Below are positions 17,900 to 28,990 of a stretch of DNA of 64,000 bases, one piece after another. The DNA is from Novosphingobium panipatense (lineage in GTDB: Bacteria > Pseudomonadota > Alphaproteobacteria > Sphingomonadales > Sphingomonadaceae). Every line of letters begins with the position of its first letter. The first letter of the stretch is position 1. Both the position numbers and the translations under genes were made by a program. The stretch spans positions 28,632 to 92,631 of the forward strand of contig NZ_MSQB01000023.1 in the NCBI RefSeq assembly GCF_002149965.1. Reading direction: 5' to 3'. The notes beneath the pieces were generated by a model. It searched no databases. It had not been told where the DNA came from and was given only the letters and a program-made list of their open reading frames with translations.

Positions 17900-18580
17900 G
17901 TGTCCGAGCCATCATCCCCTGAGAGCCGTCCCGAAGACCTGCTTCTGCCGGCCTTGCCGCAGACCATGCGGCTTGCGCTGGCCTATGCCCCGCCATCCGC
18001 ACGCCTGCAGACGCTGGCGTTGCTGGCGCTGGACCAGCGGCTTGCCGGACTGCTGCGTCATTCGCGCGAACCGATGATGGCGCAGATCCGCCTGGCCTGG
18101 TGGCGCGAAACGCTGGAACGCGACGCAGCCGAATGGCCGGAGGGCGAGCCGCTGCTCGCCGCGCTGCGCAGTTGGAACGGCGGCCACCGCGCACTTGTCG
18201 CCCTGGTCGATGGCTGGGAGGCTTTGACCGGAGAGGCGCCGCTGGCACCGGAAGCGCTGGAAGAAATGGTGGATGGCCGTGCTGCCGCCTTCGCCGGACT
18301 GGCAGCGGCGCTGGGGCGCGACGCTGAAGCAGAGGCCGCGCGCTCGCTGGGGCGTCGCTGGGCGCTGGCGGATCTTGCGACCAAGCTCAATCATCCCGGT
18401 GAAAGCGTCGTCGTACGGCGGCTTGCGCAAGCGGAGCAGGGGCGGTCCGTCCGGGTGTCCCGGGCGCTGCGTGCTCTGGCGGTTCTGGAGGGACTGGCCC
18501 GGGACAATCTCGCCAGCGGCGGGCAGGGCTCCGCGCGGACGGTGCTGAAGGCCATGCGCATCGGCCTGCTCGGGCGCTAG
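17900..18580 (+). CDS. Squalene/phytoene synthase family protein, probably non-catalytic
   Basis: The 226-residue protein begins at a GTG (MSEPSSPESRPEDLLL) and shows the family landmarks RLAWWRETLERD near residue 65, a central helix bundle and LGRRWALADLATKLNHP. The two Asp-rich DxxxD motifs that bind diphosphate and Mg2+ in true synthases are not visible, and the protein is shorter than the 280-350 residues of active enzymes. It therefore resembles the NDUFAF6-like members that help respiratory complex assembly more than a terpenoid synthase. It stands alone on the plus strand between pdhB and an EF-hand gene. Confidence 0.75.
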   Translation: MSEPSSPESRPEDLLLPALPQTMRLALAYAPPSARLQTLALLALDQRLAGLLRHSREPMMAQIRLAWWRETLERDAAEWPEGEPLLAALRSWNGGHRALVALVDGWEALTGEAPLAPEALEEMVDGRAAAFAGLAAALGRDAEAEAARSLGRRWALADLATKLNHPGESVVVRRLAQAEQGRSVRVSRALRALAVLEGLARDNLASGGQGSARTVLKAMRIGLLGR

Positions 18581-18663
18581 GTTAGCCTCGATAACAGACA
18601 TGTAATTTCCCTGAGGCGCCGGGCTGAGGAGATAAGCCGCGCGCGAATTCAGGGAGACTGTCG

Positions 18664-19134
18664 ATGCAGCGGTTCATCCTCGGCGGCGTCACGGCAATGG
18701 TGATGCTCTCGATCGGCCTGTTCTGGTGGCAGGGGCGGGCCGAAGTGGAAAAGGCTCCGCCGCTGCCTCCGGCCGCCGTCAGCCTGCCTGATCCTCAGGA
18801 GGTGCCGAGCGCGGATCTTGCCGATATCGAAGGACCCGAACTGCCCGAGGCGACCGAGCAGACGCGCGAGCAGCGACGGTTCGGGCGCTACGACCGGGAC
18901 CGGGATGGGCGGATCACCCGCAACGAGATGCTTTCCACGCGCGTCGATGCCTTCCGCAAGCTCGACAAGGACGGGAATAACCTGCTGACGTTCGAGGAGT
19001 GGGCCGTGGCGACCGTCACGAAGTTCGAGGTCGCCGATGGCAACGGCGATCAGTCGCTTACGCCTGCGGAGTTCCGCAAGACCGCTTCACCCCCAAGTCG
19101 GGAAAAGCCCAAGCCGAAGTGCATTTGCAAGTAA
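18664..19134 (+). CDS. Membrane-anchored or secreted EF-hand protein
   Basis: This 156-residue protein has an N-terminal hydrophobic helix (residues 4-21; signal anchor or signal peptide) and a Pro-rich stretch to about residue 60. Three EF-hand loops follow: DRDRDGRITRNE, DKDGNNLLTFEE and DGNGDQSLTPAE, each with Asp/Asn at positions 1, 3 and 5 and Glu at 12. The C-terminus is basic (REKPKPKCICK). A good AGGGAG ribosome binding site precedes the ATG. Likely a periplasmic calcium-binding protein; partner unknown. An inverted repeat begins directly after the stop codon. Confidence 0.85.
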   Translation: MQRFILGGVTAMVMLSIGLFWWQGRAEVEKAPPLPPAAVSLPDPQEVPSADLADIEGPELPEATEQTREQRRFGRYDRDRDGRITRNEMLSTRVDAFRKLDKDGNNLLTFEEWAVATVTKFEVADGNGDQSLTPAEFRKTASPPSREKPKPKCICK

Positions 19135-19264
19135 CGTCGTCCCGGACTTGATCCGGGACCGCTGGCAAAACTTGAGGCGCGAGTTGTCGGTAAAGCGCAA
19201 GGCTCGCCTGCGCGAGGTCGCGCCTAAAGACTGACAACGGTCCCGGATCAAGTCCGAGACGACG
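19135..19264. repeat. REP-like inverted repeat element (copy B)
   Basis: Arms of 27 nt (19135-19161 and 19238-19264) are inverted with one mismatch. Each arm contains its own hairpin GTCCCGGA-N5-TCCGGGAC or a close variant. The left arm begins on the base after the EF-hand stop codon and the right arm ends 11 bp before the trmFO stop. The arm sequence is the same as in the element at 27765. Confidence 0.9.
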
Positions 19265-19275
19265 CGCGTTAGGCT

Positions 19276-20625
19276 TCACCCCGCGGGCGTCAAGCCTTCC
19301 AGCCAGGGCGCGATTTCCTGCTTGGCACGCTCGGTATAGGCTTCCTTGCGCTGCTTCTTCTTGACGTCGTGAAGCGGCGGGAAAAGGCCGAAGTTGACGT
19401 TCATCGGCTGATAGCTCTCGGCCTCGGCATCCCCGGTGATGTGCGAGAGCAGGGCGCCCAGCGCGGTCGTGCGCGGGGGTGCCTGCCAGTCGCGGCCAGC
19501 GAGCTGCGTGGCCGTCATCAGGCCTGCCATCATACCGACGGCAGCGCTTTCGACATAGCCCTCGCAGCCGGTGATCTGCCCGGCGAAACGAACATGGGGC
19601 GCGCTCTTGAGACGAAGCTGACGGTCCAGCAGAACCGGTGAGTTAATGAACGTGTTGCGGTGCAGTCCGCCGAGCCGTGCGAATTCGGCATTCTCGAGGC
19701 CGGGAATGGTGCGGAACAGGCGCACCTGCTCGGCATGCTTCAACTTGGTCTGGAAGCCGACCATGTTCCACAGGGTGCCGAGCTTGTTGTCCTGCCGCAG
19801 CTGCACGACCGCATAGGCCCAGCGACCCTTCGGATGCTCTTCGGTCGCCCAGTGCGGATTGTCGAGGCCCACTGGCTTCATCGGCCCGAAGCGCAGCGTT
19901 TCGACGCCGCGTTCGGCCATGACCTCGATCGGCATGCAGCCGTCGAAGTAGGGGGTGTTCGATTCCCAATCCTTGAAGGCGGTCTTTTCGCCGTCGAGGA
20001 GGGCCTGATGGAATGCAAGGTACTGCTCCTTGTCCATCGGGCAGTTGATGTAATCCTTGGTTTCGCCCTTGTCCCAGCGCGAGGCCATCCAGCAGACGTC
20101 CATGTCGATGCTTTCGCGGTAGACGATGGGGGCGATGGCATCGAAGAAGGCAAGGCTATCGGCGCCGGTCGCCTGTCCGATGCTGCCTGCCAGAGCCTCG
20201 GCGGTCAGCGGGCCGGTGGCGACGATGGTGGTGCCGGTATCGGGAAGCGTGTCCACGCGTTCGCGCACGATTTCCACGTTGGAAAGCGCGGAAAGCCGCG
20301 CCTCCACTTCGGCGGAAAAGACGTCGCGGTCCACGGCCAAGGCAGAACCGGCAGGCACCTGCGCCTTGGCCGCCGCCGCCATGATCAGCGAATCGCAGCG
20401 GCGCATTTCCTCGTGCAGCAGGCCGACTGCATTCTTTTCATGGTCGTCGGAGCGGAAGGAGTTGGAGCAGACCAGCTCGGCGAGCCCATCGCCCTGGTGG
20501 GCCGGGCTGCGTTCGCCCGTTCCGCGCATTTCCGAGAGGCGTACGCGAAAACCGCGCCGACCGAGCTGCCAGGCGGCTTCGCTGCCGGCGAGGCCGCCGC
20601 CGATGATATGGACGTCTTGAGTCAT
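19276..20625 (-). CDS. trmFO: Methylenetetrahydrofolate-tRNA-(uracil-5-)-methyltransferase
   Basis: The start is the ATG at 20625 (MTQDVHIIGGGLAGSEAAWQLGRRG), which places the FAD-binding GxGxxG loop at residue 8; the longer frame upstream is antisense noise. The 449-residue protein carries the TrmFO/Gid signatures RSPAHQGDGLAELVCSNSFRSDD and GCEGYVESAAVGMMAG. It forms 5-methyluridine at position 54 of tRNA using methylenetetrahydrofolate and FAD. It is the third gene of the minus-strand series gyrA, DUF952, trmFO. Confidence 0.96.
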   Translation of the reverse strand: MTQDVHIIGGGLAGSEAAWQLGRRGFRVRLSEMRGTGERSPAHQGDGLAELVCSNSFRSDDHEKNAVGLLHEEMRRCDSLIMAAAAKAQVPAGSALAVDRDVFSAEVEARLSALSNVEIVRERVDTLPDTGTTIVATGPLTAEALAGSIGQATGADSLAFFDAIAPIVYRESIDMDVCWMASRWDKGETKDYINCPMDKEQYLAFHQALLDGEKTAFKDWESNTPYFDGCMPIEVMAERGVETLRFGPMKPVGLDNPHWATEEHPKGRWAYAVVQLRQDNKLGTLWNMVGFQTKLKHAEQVRLFRTIPGLENAEFARLGGLHRNTFINSPVLLDRQLRLKSAPHVRFAGQITGCEGYVESAAVGMMAGLMTATQLAGRDWQAPPRTTALGALLSHITGDAEAESYQPMNVNFGLFPPLHDVKKKQRKEAYTERAKQEIAPWLEGLTPAG

Positions 20626-20675
20626 GGCGCCAGCGCCTAGACCTTTGCGCGCCGTCAGGGAAGGGTGTGCCGCGC

Positions 20676-21016
20676 TTAGGCGCCCGGCAGGATCAGCTTT
20701 CCGGCATGATCCCGTTCGACCGGACCGTGTGCGATCACTGCCGAGAGCGGCAGATCCGCGTAGATATGCGGGAACAGCGCGCCGCCGCGCGAGACTTCCC
20801 ATTTCACCGATTCGCCCAGGGCCGCCAGGTCCACGGCGGCAATGCCGAGGCCGGTCTGACCCGCGAAATGCTTGTCCAGCGTCTCCTGCGCCTGATCGGC
20901 AGTGGACATGTGGATATAGCCATCGGCCAGATCGATCGGCGCTCCGGTGAAAGTCCCGTCGGAGAGCAGCGTTTGAAGCTGCTCTCCGGTCAGGATCTTG
21001 TAGGCGACGCTATCGC

Positions 21017-21020
<4 letters not shown>
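20676..21020 (-). CDS. DUF952 family protein
   Basis: This 114-residue protein matches DUF952: YKILTGEQLQTLLSDGTFTGAPIDLADGYIHMSTADQAQETLDKHFAG, then LVAVD-like strand and WEVSRGGALFPHIYADLPLSAV. The conserved DGYIHxS and FPHIY motifs are both present. Its ATG overlaps the gyrA stop (ATGA at 21017-21020), so it is translated from the gyrA message. Function of the family is not established; similarity of fold to ADP-ribosyl-related enzymes has been suggested but nothing here tests it. Confidence 0.88.
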
Positions 21021-23797
<2,777 letters not shown>

Positions 23798-24151
23798 GCG
23801 CTGGATCGTTCGTTGCTGCGGGACAAAGGGTGATGGATCGCCCTAGGACATGCGCCGGGGGAAAGCCACACGATCCGATGAGGCTGCGAAGGCCTTGCGT
23901 GGATTTTTCCACACTTATGGGTCGAAGGGAGGCGGCCTGCCGCTCTGGTGCGATGGTCTGCGTGGAGCCTGCGTGCGGGAAGGAACCCGGAAGGCTGCGG
24001 CGAATTGCATTCAAACAGCGTTAAGTGGCGCAATCCTAATGCCGGGTCGAGGTTGCCAAGCCGGCGTTTCGCCGCCACACCGGCAACACCGAATTCCGGG
24101 AGTCATGCGTTCGCGCGTGTCTCCCACCTGTTTTGATGAGGAGTGGCCTGA
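23798..24151. other. 354-bp intergenic region between gyrA and the TPR-like gene
   Basis: This divergent gap must hold both the gyrA promoter (near 23800-23900) and the promoter of the gene at 24152. I see no ORF with coding features and no RNA gene. A bulged stem-loop lies at 24052-24087 (outer GTTGCC/GGCAAC, inner CGGCG/CGCCG) in the probable 5' leader of the plus-strand gene, and a strong AGGAG precedes its ATG. One GANTC site (GAGTC) is near 24100. Promoter boxes could not be assigned with confidence. Confidence 0.5.
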
Positions 24152-25507
24152 ATGGCTCGCAAGTTCCTGATTTCCCGTATCGCCCTGGCCGTTGCCATGA
24201 CCGGCGGAATCGCCGCCGCGGCGGCGCCGACGATGGTCGTCGCCAAAGAAAAGGAGAAGGCGGCCGCCAAGGCTTCGTTCTCCAAGGAATATGCTGCCGT
24301 TGCCGCTCCGGTCGACAAGGCGATCGCGGATGCCAAGGCCAATGCCGCGGTCCAGGCCGCCTCGCAGAAGGCCCAGGCCGCCAAGACCGATGCCGAGAAG
24401 CAGGCTGCCCGCGCCGAAGTGGATGCCGCGATGGGCGGCGTGCTCGCGCAGCTTCAGACTGCGGAAGCCCAGGCCACCCAGCCGTTCGACAAGCTGAAGC
24501 AGGGCGAGATGACCCGCAACGTCGGCGTTCTGATGAATGACCCGGCCATGCAGCACAAGGGCCTCGTCATGATGCTCGACAGCGGCCAGACCAGCCCTGA
24601 ATCGCTGGGCCAGGTTCAGTACCTCGCCGGTGTCACCGCCTATCAGAGCGAGAAGTACGACGTGGCTGCGCGCTACCTGCAGCAGTCGTTCGACGGCGGC
24701 TATCGCGACACCCAGAACATGATCCAGCCGCTGCTGGCCGACTCGTACAAGCGGTCGAACAACCCGCAGGCGGCGCTGGCAATGGTCCAGAAGGAACTGG
24801 AAGCCGCCAAGGCCAACGGCACCAAGCCCGCCGAAACTTCGATCCGCAGCGCGCTTCAGGCTTCCTACGATGCCAAGCAGCTGGCGCCGTCGACCGAATA
24901 TGCCGCGATGCTTGCCCAGTACTATCCGAGCCCGGCGACCTGGAACATCTCGATCTCGATCGTGCGCCAGCTGGCCTCGCTCCAGAACGCCGAGAACCTC
25001 GACCTCATGCGCCTGATGAACGTCACCGGCGCGATGAAGGACAAGCGCGATTATCTGGAATATCTCCAGAACGTCGATCCGCGCGCTTTCCCGGGTGAAG
25101 CGGTCAAGATCATGGACCAGGGGCTCAGCAAGAACCTGCTGACCCAGGCCGAAGTCGGCCCTGACCGCGCCAACAGCGCCGGCCGCGTCTCGGCCGACAA
25201 GGCCTCGCTGCCGGCCACCGAGCGTGATGCCATGAAGCCTGCCGCCACCGCCGCGCAGGTGACCGGCGCCGCCGACGTCTTCCTGAGCTACGACGAGTTC
25301 GCCAAGGCGGAAACGCTTTACAAGGCGGCCCTCGGCAAGCCGGGTGTCGATGCCAACAAGGCGAACTTGCGCCTCGGCATGGCCCAGGCGATGCAGGGCA
25401 AGTCCGCCGATGCTCAGGCGACGCTCGCCAAGGTCACCGGCACGCGCGCGCCCGTCGCCAAGCTCTGGGCCGCCTATGCGCTCAGCAAGGGCACGCCCGC
25501 TACCTGA
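24152..25507 (+). CDS. Secreted Ala-rich TPR-like protein of unknown function
   Basis: The 451-residue protein has a signal peptide (ISRIALAVAMTGGIAAAAAPTMVVA), then a Lys/Ala-rich helical stretch (about 30-110) and TPR-like helix pairs, for instance GQVQYLAGVTAYQSEKYDVAARYLQQSFDGGY, YKRSNNPQAALAMVQKELEAAK and YDEFAKAETLYKAALGKPG. Its codon choice looks strongly optimised (mostly GCC/GTC/AAG/CTG), it has a good AGGAG site, and a strong terminator follows, all pointing to high expression as a single-gene unit. I do not recognise a named family; it looks like a sphingomonad periplasmic scaffold. Confidence 0.8.
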   Translation: MARKFLISRIALAVAMTGGIAAAAAPTMVVAKEKEKAAAKASFSKEYAAVAAPVDKAIADAKANAAVQAASQKAQAAKTDAEKQAARAEVDAAMGGVLAQLQTAEAQATQPFDKLKQGEMTRNVGVLMNDPAMQHKGLVMMLDSGQTSPESLGQVQYLAGVTAYQSEKYDVAARYLQQSFDGGYRDTQNMIQPLLADSYKRSNNPQAALAMVQKELEAAKANGTKPAETSIRSALQASYDAKQLAPSTEYAAMLAQYYPSPATWNISISIVRQLASLQNAENLDLMRLMNVTGAMKDKRDYLEYLQNVDPRAFPGEAVKIMDQGLSKNLLTQAEVGPDRANSAGRVSADKASLPATERDAMKPAATAAQVTGAADVFLSYDEFAKAETLYKAALGKPGVDANKANLRLGMAQAMQGKSADAQATLAKVTGTRAPVAKLWAAYALSKGTPAT

Positions 25508-25529
25508 GCTTTCGGGAGCCTGAAATAGA

Positions 25530-25562
25530 AAGGGCGGCGGGGAAACCCGCCGCCCTTTTCTT
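25530..25562 (+). terminator. Rho-independent terminator of the TPR-like gene
   Basis: A 10-bp GC stem (GGGCGGCGGG 25532-25541 with CCCGCCGCCC 25546-25555, loop GAAA) flanked by A and T runs (AA before, TTTTC after). Being A/T-flanked on both sides it could work in both directions, serving the convergent carbonic anhydrase gene as well. Confidence 0.9.
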
Positions 25563-25609
25563 GTGTGAGGGACAGACCGGAGCGTTGACGTCGCTCCGGC
25601 CTTGGGACG

Positions 25610-26278
25610 TCAGGAAGCCGGTGCGAATTCGCCGGTGGTTTCGTCCATCAGGTGCAGCTGACCATCGGAAATGGCGAAGAATGCGCCGCGCAGCTTGAGG
25701 TCGCCGTTTTTCACCTTGCTGCGCACGCACGGGAAGGTCATCAGGTTCTCAAGGCTGACGCGGACTGCCGCCTGCTCCATCTGGCGCTCGGCGGGACGGC
25801 CGCTCGTGCCGAATTCCGCAGCGACGGGGGCGCGGGCTTCGTCCAACATCGAGATCCAGTCGGCGATGAAGCCGCCCTGTCCGGGTTCGGCGCCGTGCAG
25901 TTCCTGGGTGAGCGCGGCCTTGCAGCCGCCGCACATGCCGTGGCCCATGACCACGACTTCTTTGACCTTCAGGACCTGCACCGCGAATTCCAGTGCGGCG
26001 GAGACGCCGTGATGGCCGGGCGTGGTCTCGAAGGGGGGGACGAGGGCGGCGACGTTGCGAACCACGAAGATTTCGCCGGGATCGACGTCGAAGATCTGCG
26101 AGGGATCGACGCGGCTGTCCGAACAGGCCACGATCATCACTTCGGGCTGCTGGCCTTCGCTGAGGCGCTCCCAGCGCTCGCGGTTCGGGCTCCATCCGCT
26201 GGAACGAAAGCGGCGGTAGCCTTCGAGGAGATTATCGAGGACGCGTTGTCCGTGCTGCGGGGCGCTGGAATCGGTCAT
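25610..26278 (-). CDS. Beta-class carbonic anhydrase
   Basis: The start is ATG 26278, with GGAGG at a good distance; an in-frame ATG nine codons earlier has none. The 222-residue protein has the zinc ligands of beta carbonic anhydrases: Cys52 and Asp54 in ACSDSR, and His113 and Cys116 in GHGMCGG. It interconverts CO2 and bicarbonate, supplying bicarbonate to carboxylases. It lies divergent to lipA with an 84-bp gap. Confidence 0.95.
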   Translation of the reverse strand: MTDSSAPQHGQRVLDNLLEGYRRFRSSGWSPNRERWERLSEGQQPEVMIVACSDSRVDPSQIFDVDPGEIFVVRNVAALVPPFETTPGHHGVSAALEFAVQVLKVKEVVVMGHGMCGGCKAALTQELHGAEPGQGGFIADWISMLDEARAPVAAEFGTSGRPAERQMEQAAVRVSLENLMTFPCVRSKVKNGDLKLRGAFFAISDGQLHLMDETTGEFAPAS

Positions 26279-26362
26279 GGTTTGCCTCCATTGAAACGCA
26301 CGCAACCCTTAGTCAGGATATTCGCACTGGCAAGCGGCAGCGCTTGCGACTATCTGGACGCC

Positions 26363-27319
26363 ATGAACGATCTTTCCTCCGTGCCGAGCCCAGAGCAGAA
26401 GCCCGAACGTCAGCGCAAGCCCGACTGGATCCGCGTCAAGGCGCCGACCAGCAAGGGATACGGCGAAACGCGCCAGTTGATGCGGGATCTTAAGCTCAAC
26501 ACGGTGTGTGAGGAAGCGGCCTGTCCGAACATCGGTGAGTGCTGGACCAAGAAGCACGCGACCGTGATGATTCTCGGCGACACCTGCACCCGCGCCTGCG
26601 CCTTCTGCAATGTGAAGACCGGCATGCCCGGCCGCGTCGATCCTTCCGAACCGGAACATGTCGCCGAACTGGCGCTGAAGACCGGTCTGGAGCACATCGT
26701 CATCACTTCGGTGGACCGCGACGACCTGCCGGACGGCGGCGCAAACCAGTTCGTGAAGGTGATCCAGGCCCTGCGCGCGGCCACGCCTTCGACCACGATC
26801 GAGATTCTCACGCCCGACTTCCGCGGCAAGATGCGCCGTGCGGTCGAGGCGATCGTCGAAGCCGGGCCGGACGTCTACAATCACAACCTCGAAACGGTTC
26901 CCCGGCTCTATCCGACCATCCGCCCCGGCGCGCGCTATTATGCCTCGCTGCGCCTGCTGGAAGAGGTAAAGGCCCACAATCCGCTGATCTTCACGAAGTC
27001 CGGCGTGATGCTGGGCCTTGGGGAGGAGCGTCTCGAAGTCCATCAGGTGATGGACGACATGCGCTGCGCCGATATCGACTTCCTGACCATGGGCCAGTAC
27101 TTGCGCCCGACGCCGAAGCATGCCGAGGTCAAGGAATTCGTCACGCCCAAGGCCTTCGACGCTTACGGCGCCATCGCGCGTGCCAAGGGCTTCCTTCAGG
27201 TCGCATCCTCGCCGCTGACGCGGTCGAGCTATCACGCCGGCAGGGACTTCGCCGAAATGCGCGCCGCGCGTGAAGCGAAGCTTGCCAAGATGGCTCCCGG
27301 GGCCGCGCCGAAAGCCTGA
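26363..27319 (+). CDS. lipA: Lipoyl synthase
   Basis: The ATG at 26363 gives a 318-residue protein of normal length; the open frame further upstream is antisense to the carbonic anhydrase gene. It has the auxiliary iron-sulfur cysteines (Cys49, Cys54, Cys60 in CEEAACPNIGEC) and the radical SAM motif CTRACAFC (Cys75, 79, 82). It inserts two sulfurs into octanoyl groups on lipoyl domains such as that of PdhB. It is followed 3 nt later by the Coq10/RatA-like gene, a frequent pair in alphaproteobacteria. Confidence 0.97.
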   Translation: MNDLSSVPSPEQKPERQRKPDWIRVKAPTSKGYGETRQLMRDLKLNTVCEEAACPNIGECWTKKHATVMILGDTCTRACAFCNVKTGMPGRVDPSEPEHVAELALKTGLEHIVITSVDRDDLPDGGANQFVKVIQALRAATPSTTIEILTPDFRGKMRRAVEAIVEAGPDVYNHNLETVPRLYPTIRPGARYYASLRLLEEVKAHNPLIFTKSGVMLGLGEERLEVHQVMDDMRCADIDFLTMGQYLRPTPKHAEVKEFVTPKAFDAYGAIARAKGFLQVASSPLTRSSYHAGRDFAEMRAAREAKLAKMAPGAAPKA

Positions 27320-27322
27320 CGC

Positions 27323-27763
27323 ATGCCCGGAATTCACGAGACCCAGCGGCTGCACTACAGCGCCGAGCAGATGTTCGATCTTGTCGCGGACGTCGGCCGT
27401 TACCAGGAATTTCTGCCCTGGGTGGTCGCCACCCGCGTCAAGTCCGACAGCGAGACCGAGATGGTCGCCGACATGCTGGTCGGCTTCAAGGCGCTGCGCG
27501 AGAAGTTCACCTCCCGCGTGGAGAAGGTCCGCCCACGCGAGATCAAGGTCCACTATGTCGACGGTCCGATGAAGGACTTGCACAACCACTGGATCTTCCA
27601 TCCCGTGGATGCGCATAGCTGCGACATCGAATTCGACGTGCGCTTCAGCTTCCGCAACGCCCTGTTCGAGAAGCTGGCCGGTCAGTATTTCGACAAGGCG
27701 TTCCGCAAGATGGTCGCGGCTTTCGAGACGCGCGCGCACGAGCTTTACGGCGAGCCGGTCTGA
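27323..27763 (+). CDS. Coq10/RatA-like START-domain protein (ubiquinone-binding family)
   Basis: This 146-residue protein fits the Coq10/RatA family of small START-like lipid-binding proteins: YSAEQMFDLVADVGRYQEFLPWVVATRV at the N-terminus, a hydrophobic cavity sheet with FTSRVEKVRPREIKVHYVDGPMKDLHNHW, and an amphipathic C-terminal helix (FRKMVAAFETRAHELYG). Family members bind coenzyme Q and support respiration; the RatA toxin name for the E. coli homologue refers to a reported effect on ribosomes, and there is no sign of an antitoxin gene here. Cotranscribed with lipA. Confidence 0.9.
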   Translation: MPGIHETQRLHYSAEQMFDLVADVGRYQEFLPWVVATRVKSDSETEMVADMLVGFKALREKFTSRVEKVRPREIKVHYVDGPMKDLHNHWIFHPVDAHSCDIEFDVRFSFRNALFEKLAGQYFDKAFRKMVAAFETRAHELYGEPV

Positions 27764-27764
27764 T

Positions 27765-27868
27765 CCGTCGTCCCGGACTTGATCCGGGACCGCTATCGAT
27801 CTTGAGGCGCTCGTTCGCGAGCAAGGCGCGGCGAGGCCAGCGGTCCCGGATCAAGTCCGGGACGACGG
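27765..27868. repeat. REP-like inverted repeat element (copy C)
   Basis: Perfectly inverted 30-nt arms (27765-27794 and 27839-27868) flank a 44-nt centre containing CTTGAGGCGC, a string also present in the centre of copy B. Each arm holds the 8-bp hairpin GTCCCGGA-N5-TCCGGGAC. It fills the junction between the Coq10-like gene and the convergent cinA gene. Confidence 0.93.
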
Positions 27869-27884
27869 ACAACAAATCACCGGA

Positions 27885-28412
27885 TCAATCCGCGTAAGCG
27901 GGCAATTCCGTTCCCGGCAGCAGCAGCTCAAGCGCAACTACCGCCGCATGGTGGCGGATTTCCGCGCGGTTGGCGCCTGCGATCAGCTTCTGCTCCGCAT
28001 GGACTTCCTCCTCACCGCGATGGGCGCGGGCGAAGACGACCGTGCCAACCGGCTTGAGTTCGCTGCCGCCATCCGGCCCGGCAATACCGCTGATCGCCAC
28101 GGCGACGTCGGCGCGGCTATGCGCGATCGCGCCCTGGGCCATGGCCCAGGCCGTTGCGGGCGAAACCGCGCCGAGCGTGTCGATGATGTCCGAAGGAACG
28201 CCGAGCAGTTCCTGCTTGGATTCGTTCGAATACGTCACGAAACCGCGGTCGAGTACGGCGGACGATCCCGCCACTTCGGTCAGTGCCGCGCAGACGAGTC
28301 CGCCCGTGCAGCTTTCCGCCAGCGCCACTTTACGCCCGATCGCCTTGTTTTCGGCAATCACCCTTGCGGCAAGGTCGTAGAGGTCCTGCGGGAAGAGAAT
28401 GTTGTCGGCCAT
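27885..28412 (-). CDS. CinA C-terminal / nicotinamide-nucleotide amidase family protein
   Basis: The ATG at 28412 (MADNILFPQDLYDLAARV) sits one base after the upstream stop. The 175-residue protein is the stand-alone amidase form of CinA (PncC type) without the N-terminal molybdopterin-binding-like domain. It has the signature ALAESCTGGLVCAALTEVAGSS with the likely nucleophile Ser, then VTYSNESKQELLGVP and AISGIAGPDGGSELKPVGTV. It would deamidate nicotinamide mononucleotide in pyridine nucleotide recycling. Confidence 0.93.
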   Translation of the reverse strand: MADNILFPQDLYDLAARVIAENKAIGRKVALAESCTGGLVCAALTEVAGSSAVLDRGFVTYSNESKQELLGVPSDIIDTLGAVSPATAWAMAQGAIAHSRADVAVAISGIAGPDGGSELKPVGTVVFARAHRGEEEVHAEQKLIAGANRAEIRHHAAVVALELLLPGTELPAYAD

Positions 28413-28413
28413 G

Positions 28414-28980
28414 TCAGTCCTTGCAGAGAGTGAAGCCGCCGAGCTTCGCCTTGCCCGGGGCGACTTCATCGGCCTTGGAGGTCGCTTCGATGAGCAGCGC
28501 GATCAGGCCTGCGGTATTCTCGGGCGGGAGAGGGCTGAGCAGGTCGAGCGCAAGGTCGACCTTGTCGCAGGACTTCAGCGGAAGTTCCTGGGAAACCAGC
28601 CCTTCCACGGTGATGTCCACCAGCGGGCGGAGCGATTCGTCGGGCAGGTTGCGCGCGAACTGGCCGACTTGCGCGTCCTTGCTCTGACCGAGTTTCAGGA
28701 ATGCGGCCTTGGCCTCCGGCCAGTAGCGGGCCTTCTGCGAGGCATAGCGGCTGACAAGCTCTGCGCCATGGGTCCGCAGGAACGAATCGCTGGGCAGGAC
28801 TTGCGCACAGCGCTTGCTGGTGCCGGAAATGACTTGCGGCAGCGCATATCCGAACAGCGACCGAGCCTCCGCCTTGGTCAGGCAGGACTGCTGAGCGCTG
28901 GCGACGCCGGGCAGCACGGCCAGCGCCGAGGCGAGGGTGAGGCCGATGGTCTTGCGCAGGGTGGGCATGAAAACGGGCAT
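28414..28980 (-). CDS. Hypothetical secreted protein
   Basis: The 188-residue product has a signal peptide (LRKTIGLTLASALAVLPGVASA, cleavage after ASA) and a helical mature part with three or four Cys residues (CLTKAEARSLFGYALPQVISG, SKRCAQVLP, LKSCDKVDL, LCKD), so disulfides are likely. I do not recognise a family. It is wedged between ispDF (10 nt gap) and cinA (1 nt gap) on the same strand and is probably part of that operon. The start may instead be the ATG four codons later. Confidence 0.78.
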   Translation of the reverse strand: MPVFMPTLRKTIGLTLASALAVLPGVASAQQSCLTKAEARSLFGYALPQVISGTSKRCAQVLPSDSFLRTHGAELVSRYASQKARYWPEAKAAFLKLGQSKDAQVGQFARNLPDESLRPLVDITVEGLVSQELPLKSCDKVDLALDLLSPLPPENTAGLIALLIEATSKADEVAPGKAKLGGFTLCKD

Positions 28981-28990
28981 TCTCGTCTCC

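Noticed and set aside
20626..20802. 59-codon N-terminal extension of trmFO
   Set aside because: Would push the FAD-binding loop far inside and is Arg/Ser-rich; the ATG at 20625 fits the family start.
27323..27763. RatA toxin of a RatA-RatB system
   Set aside because: No ratB-like gene is adjacent; the lipA neighbour and sequence suit the Coq10 role better.
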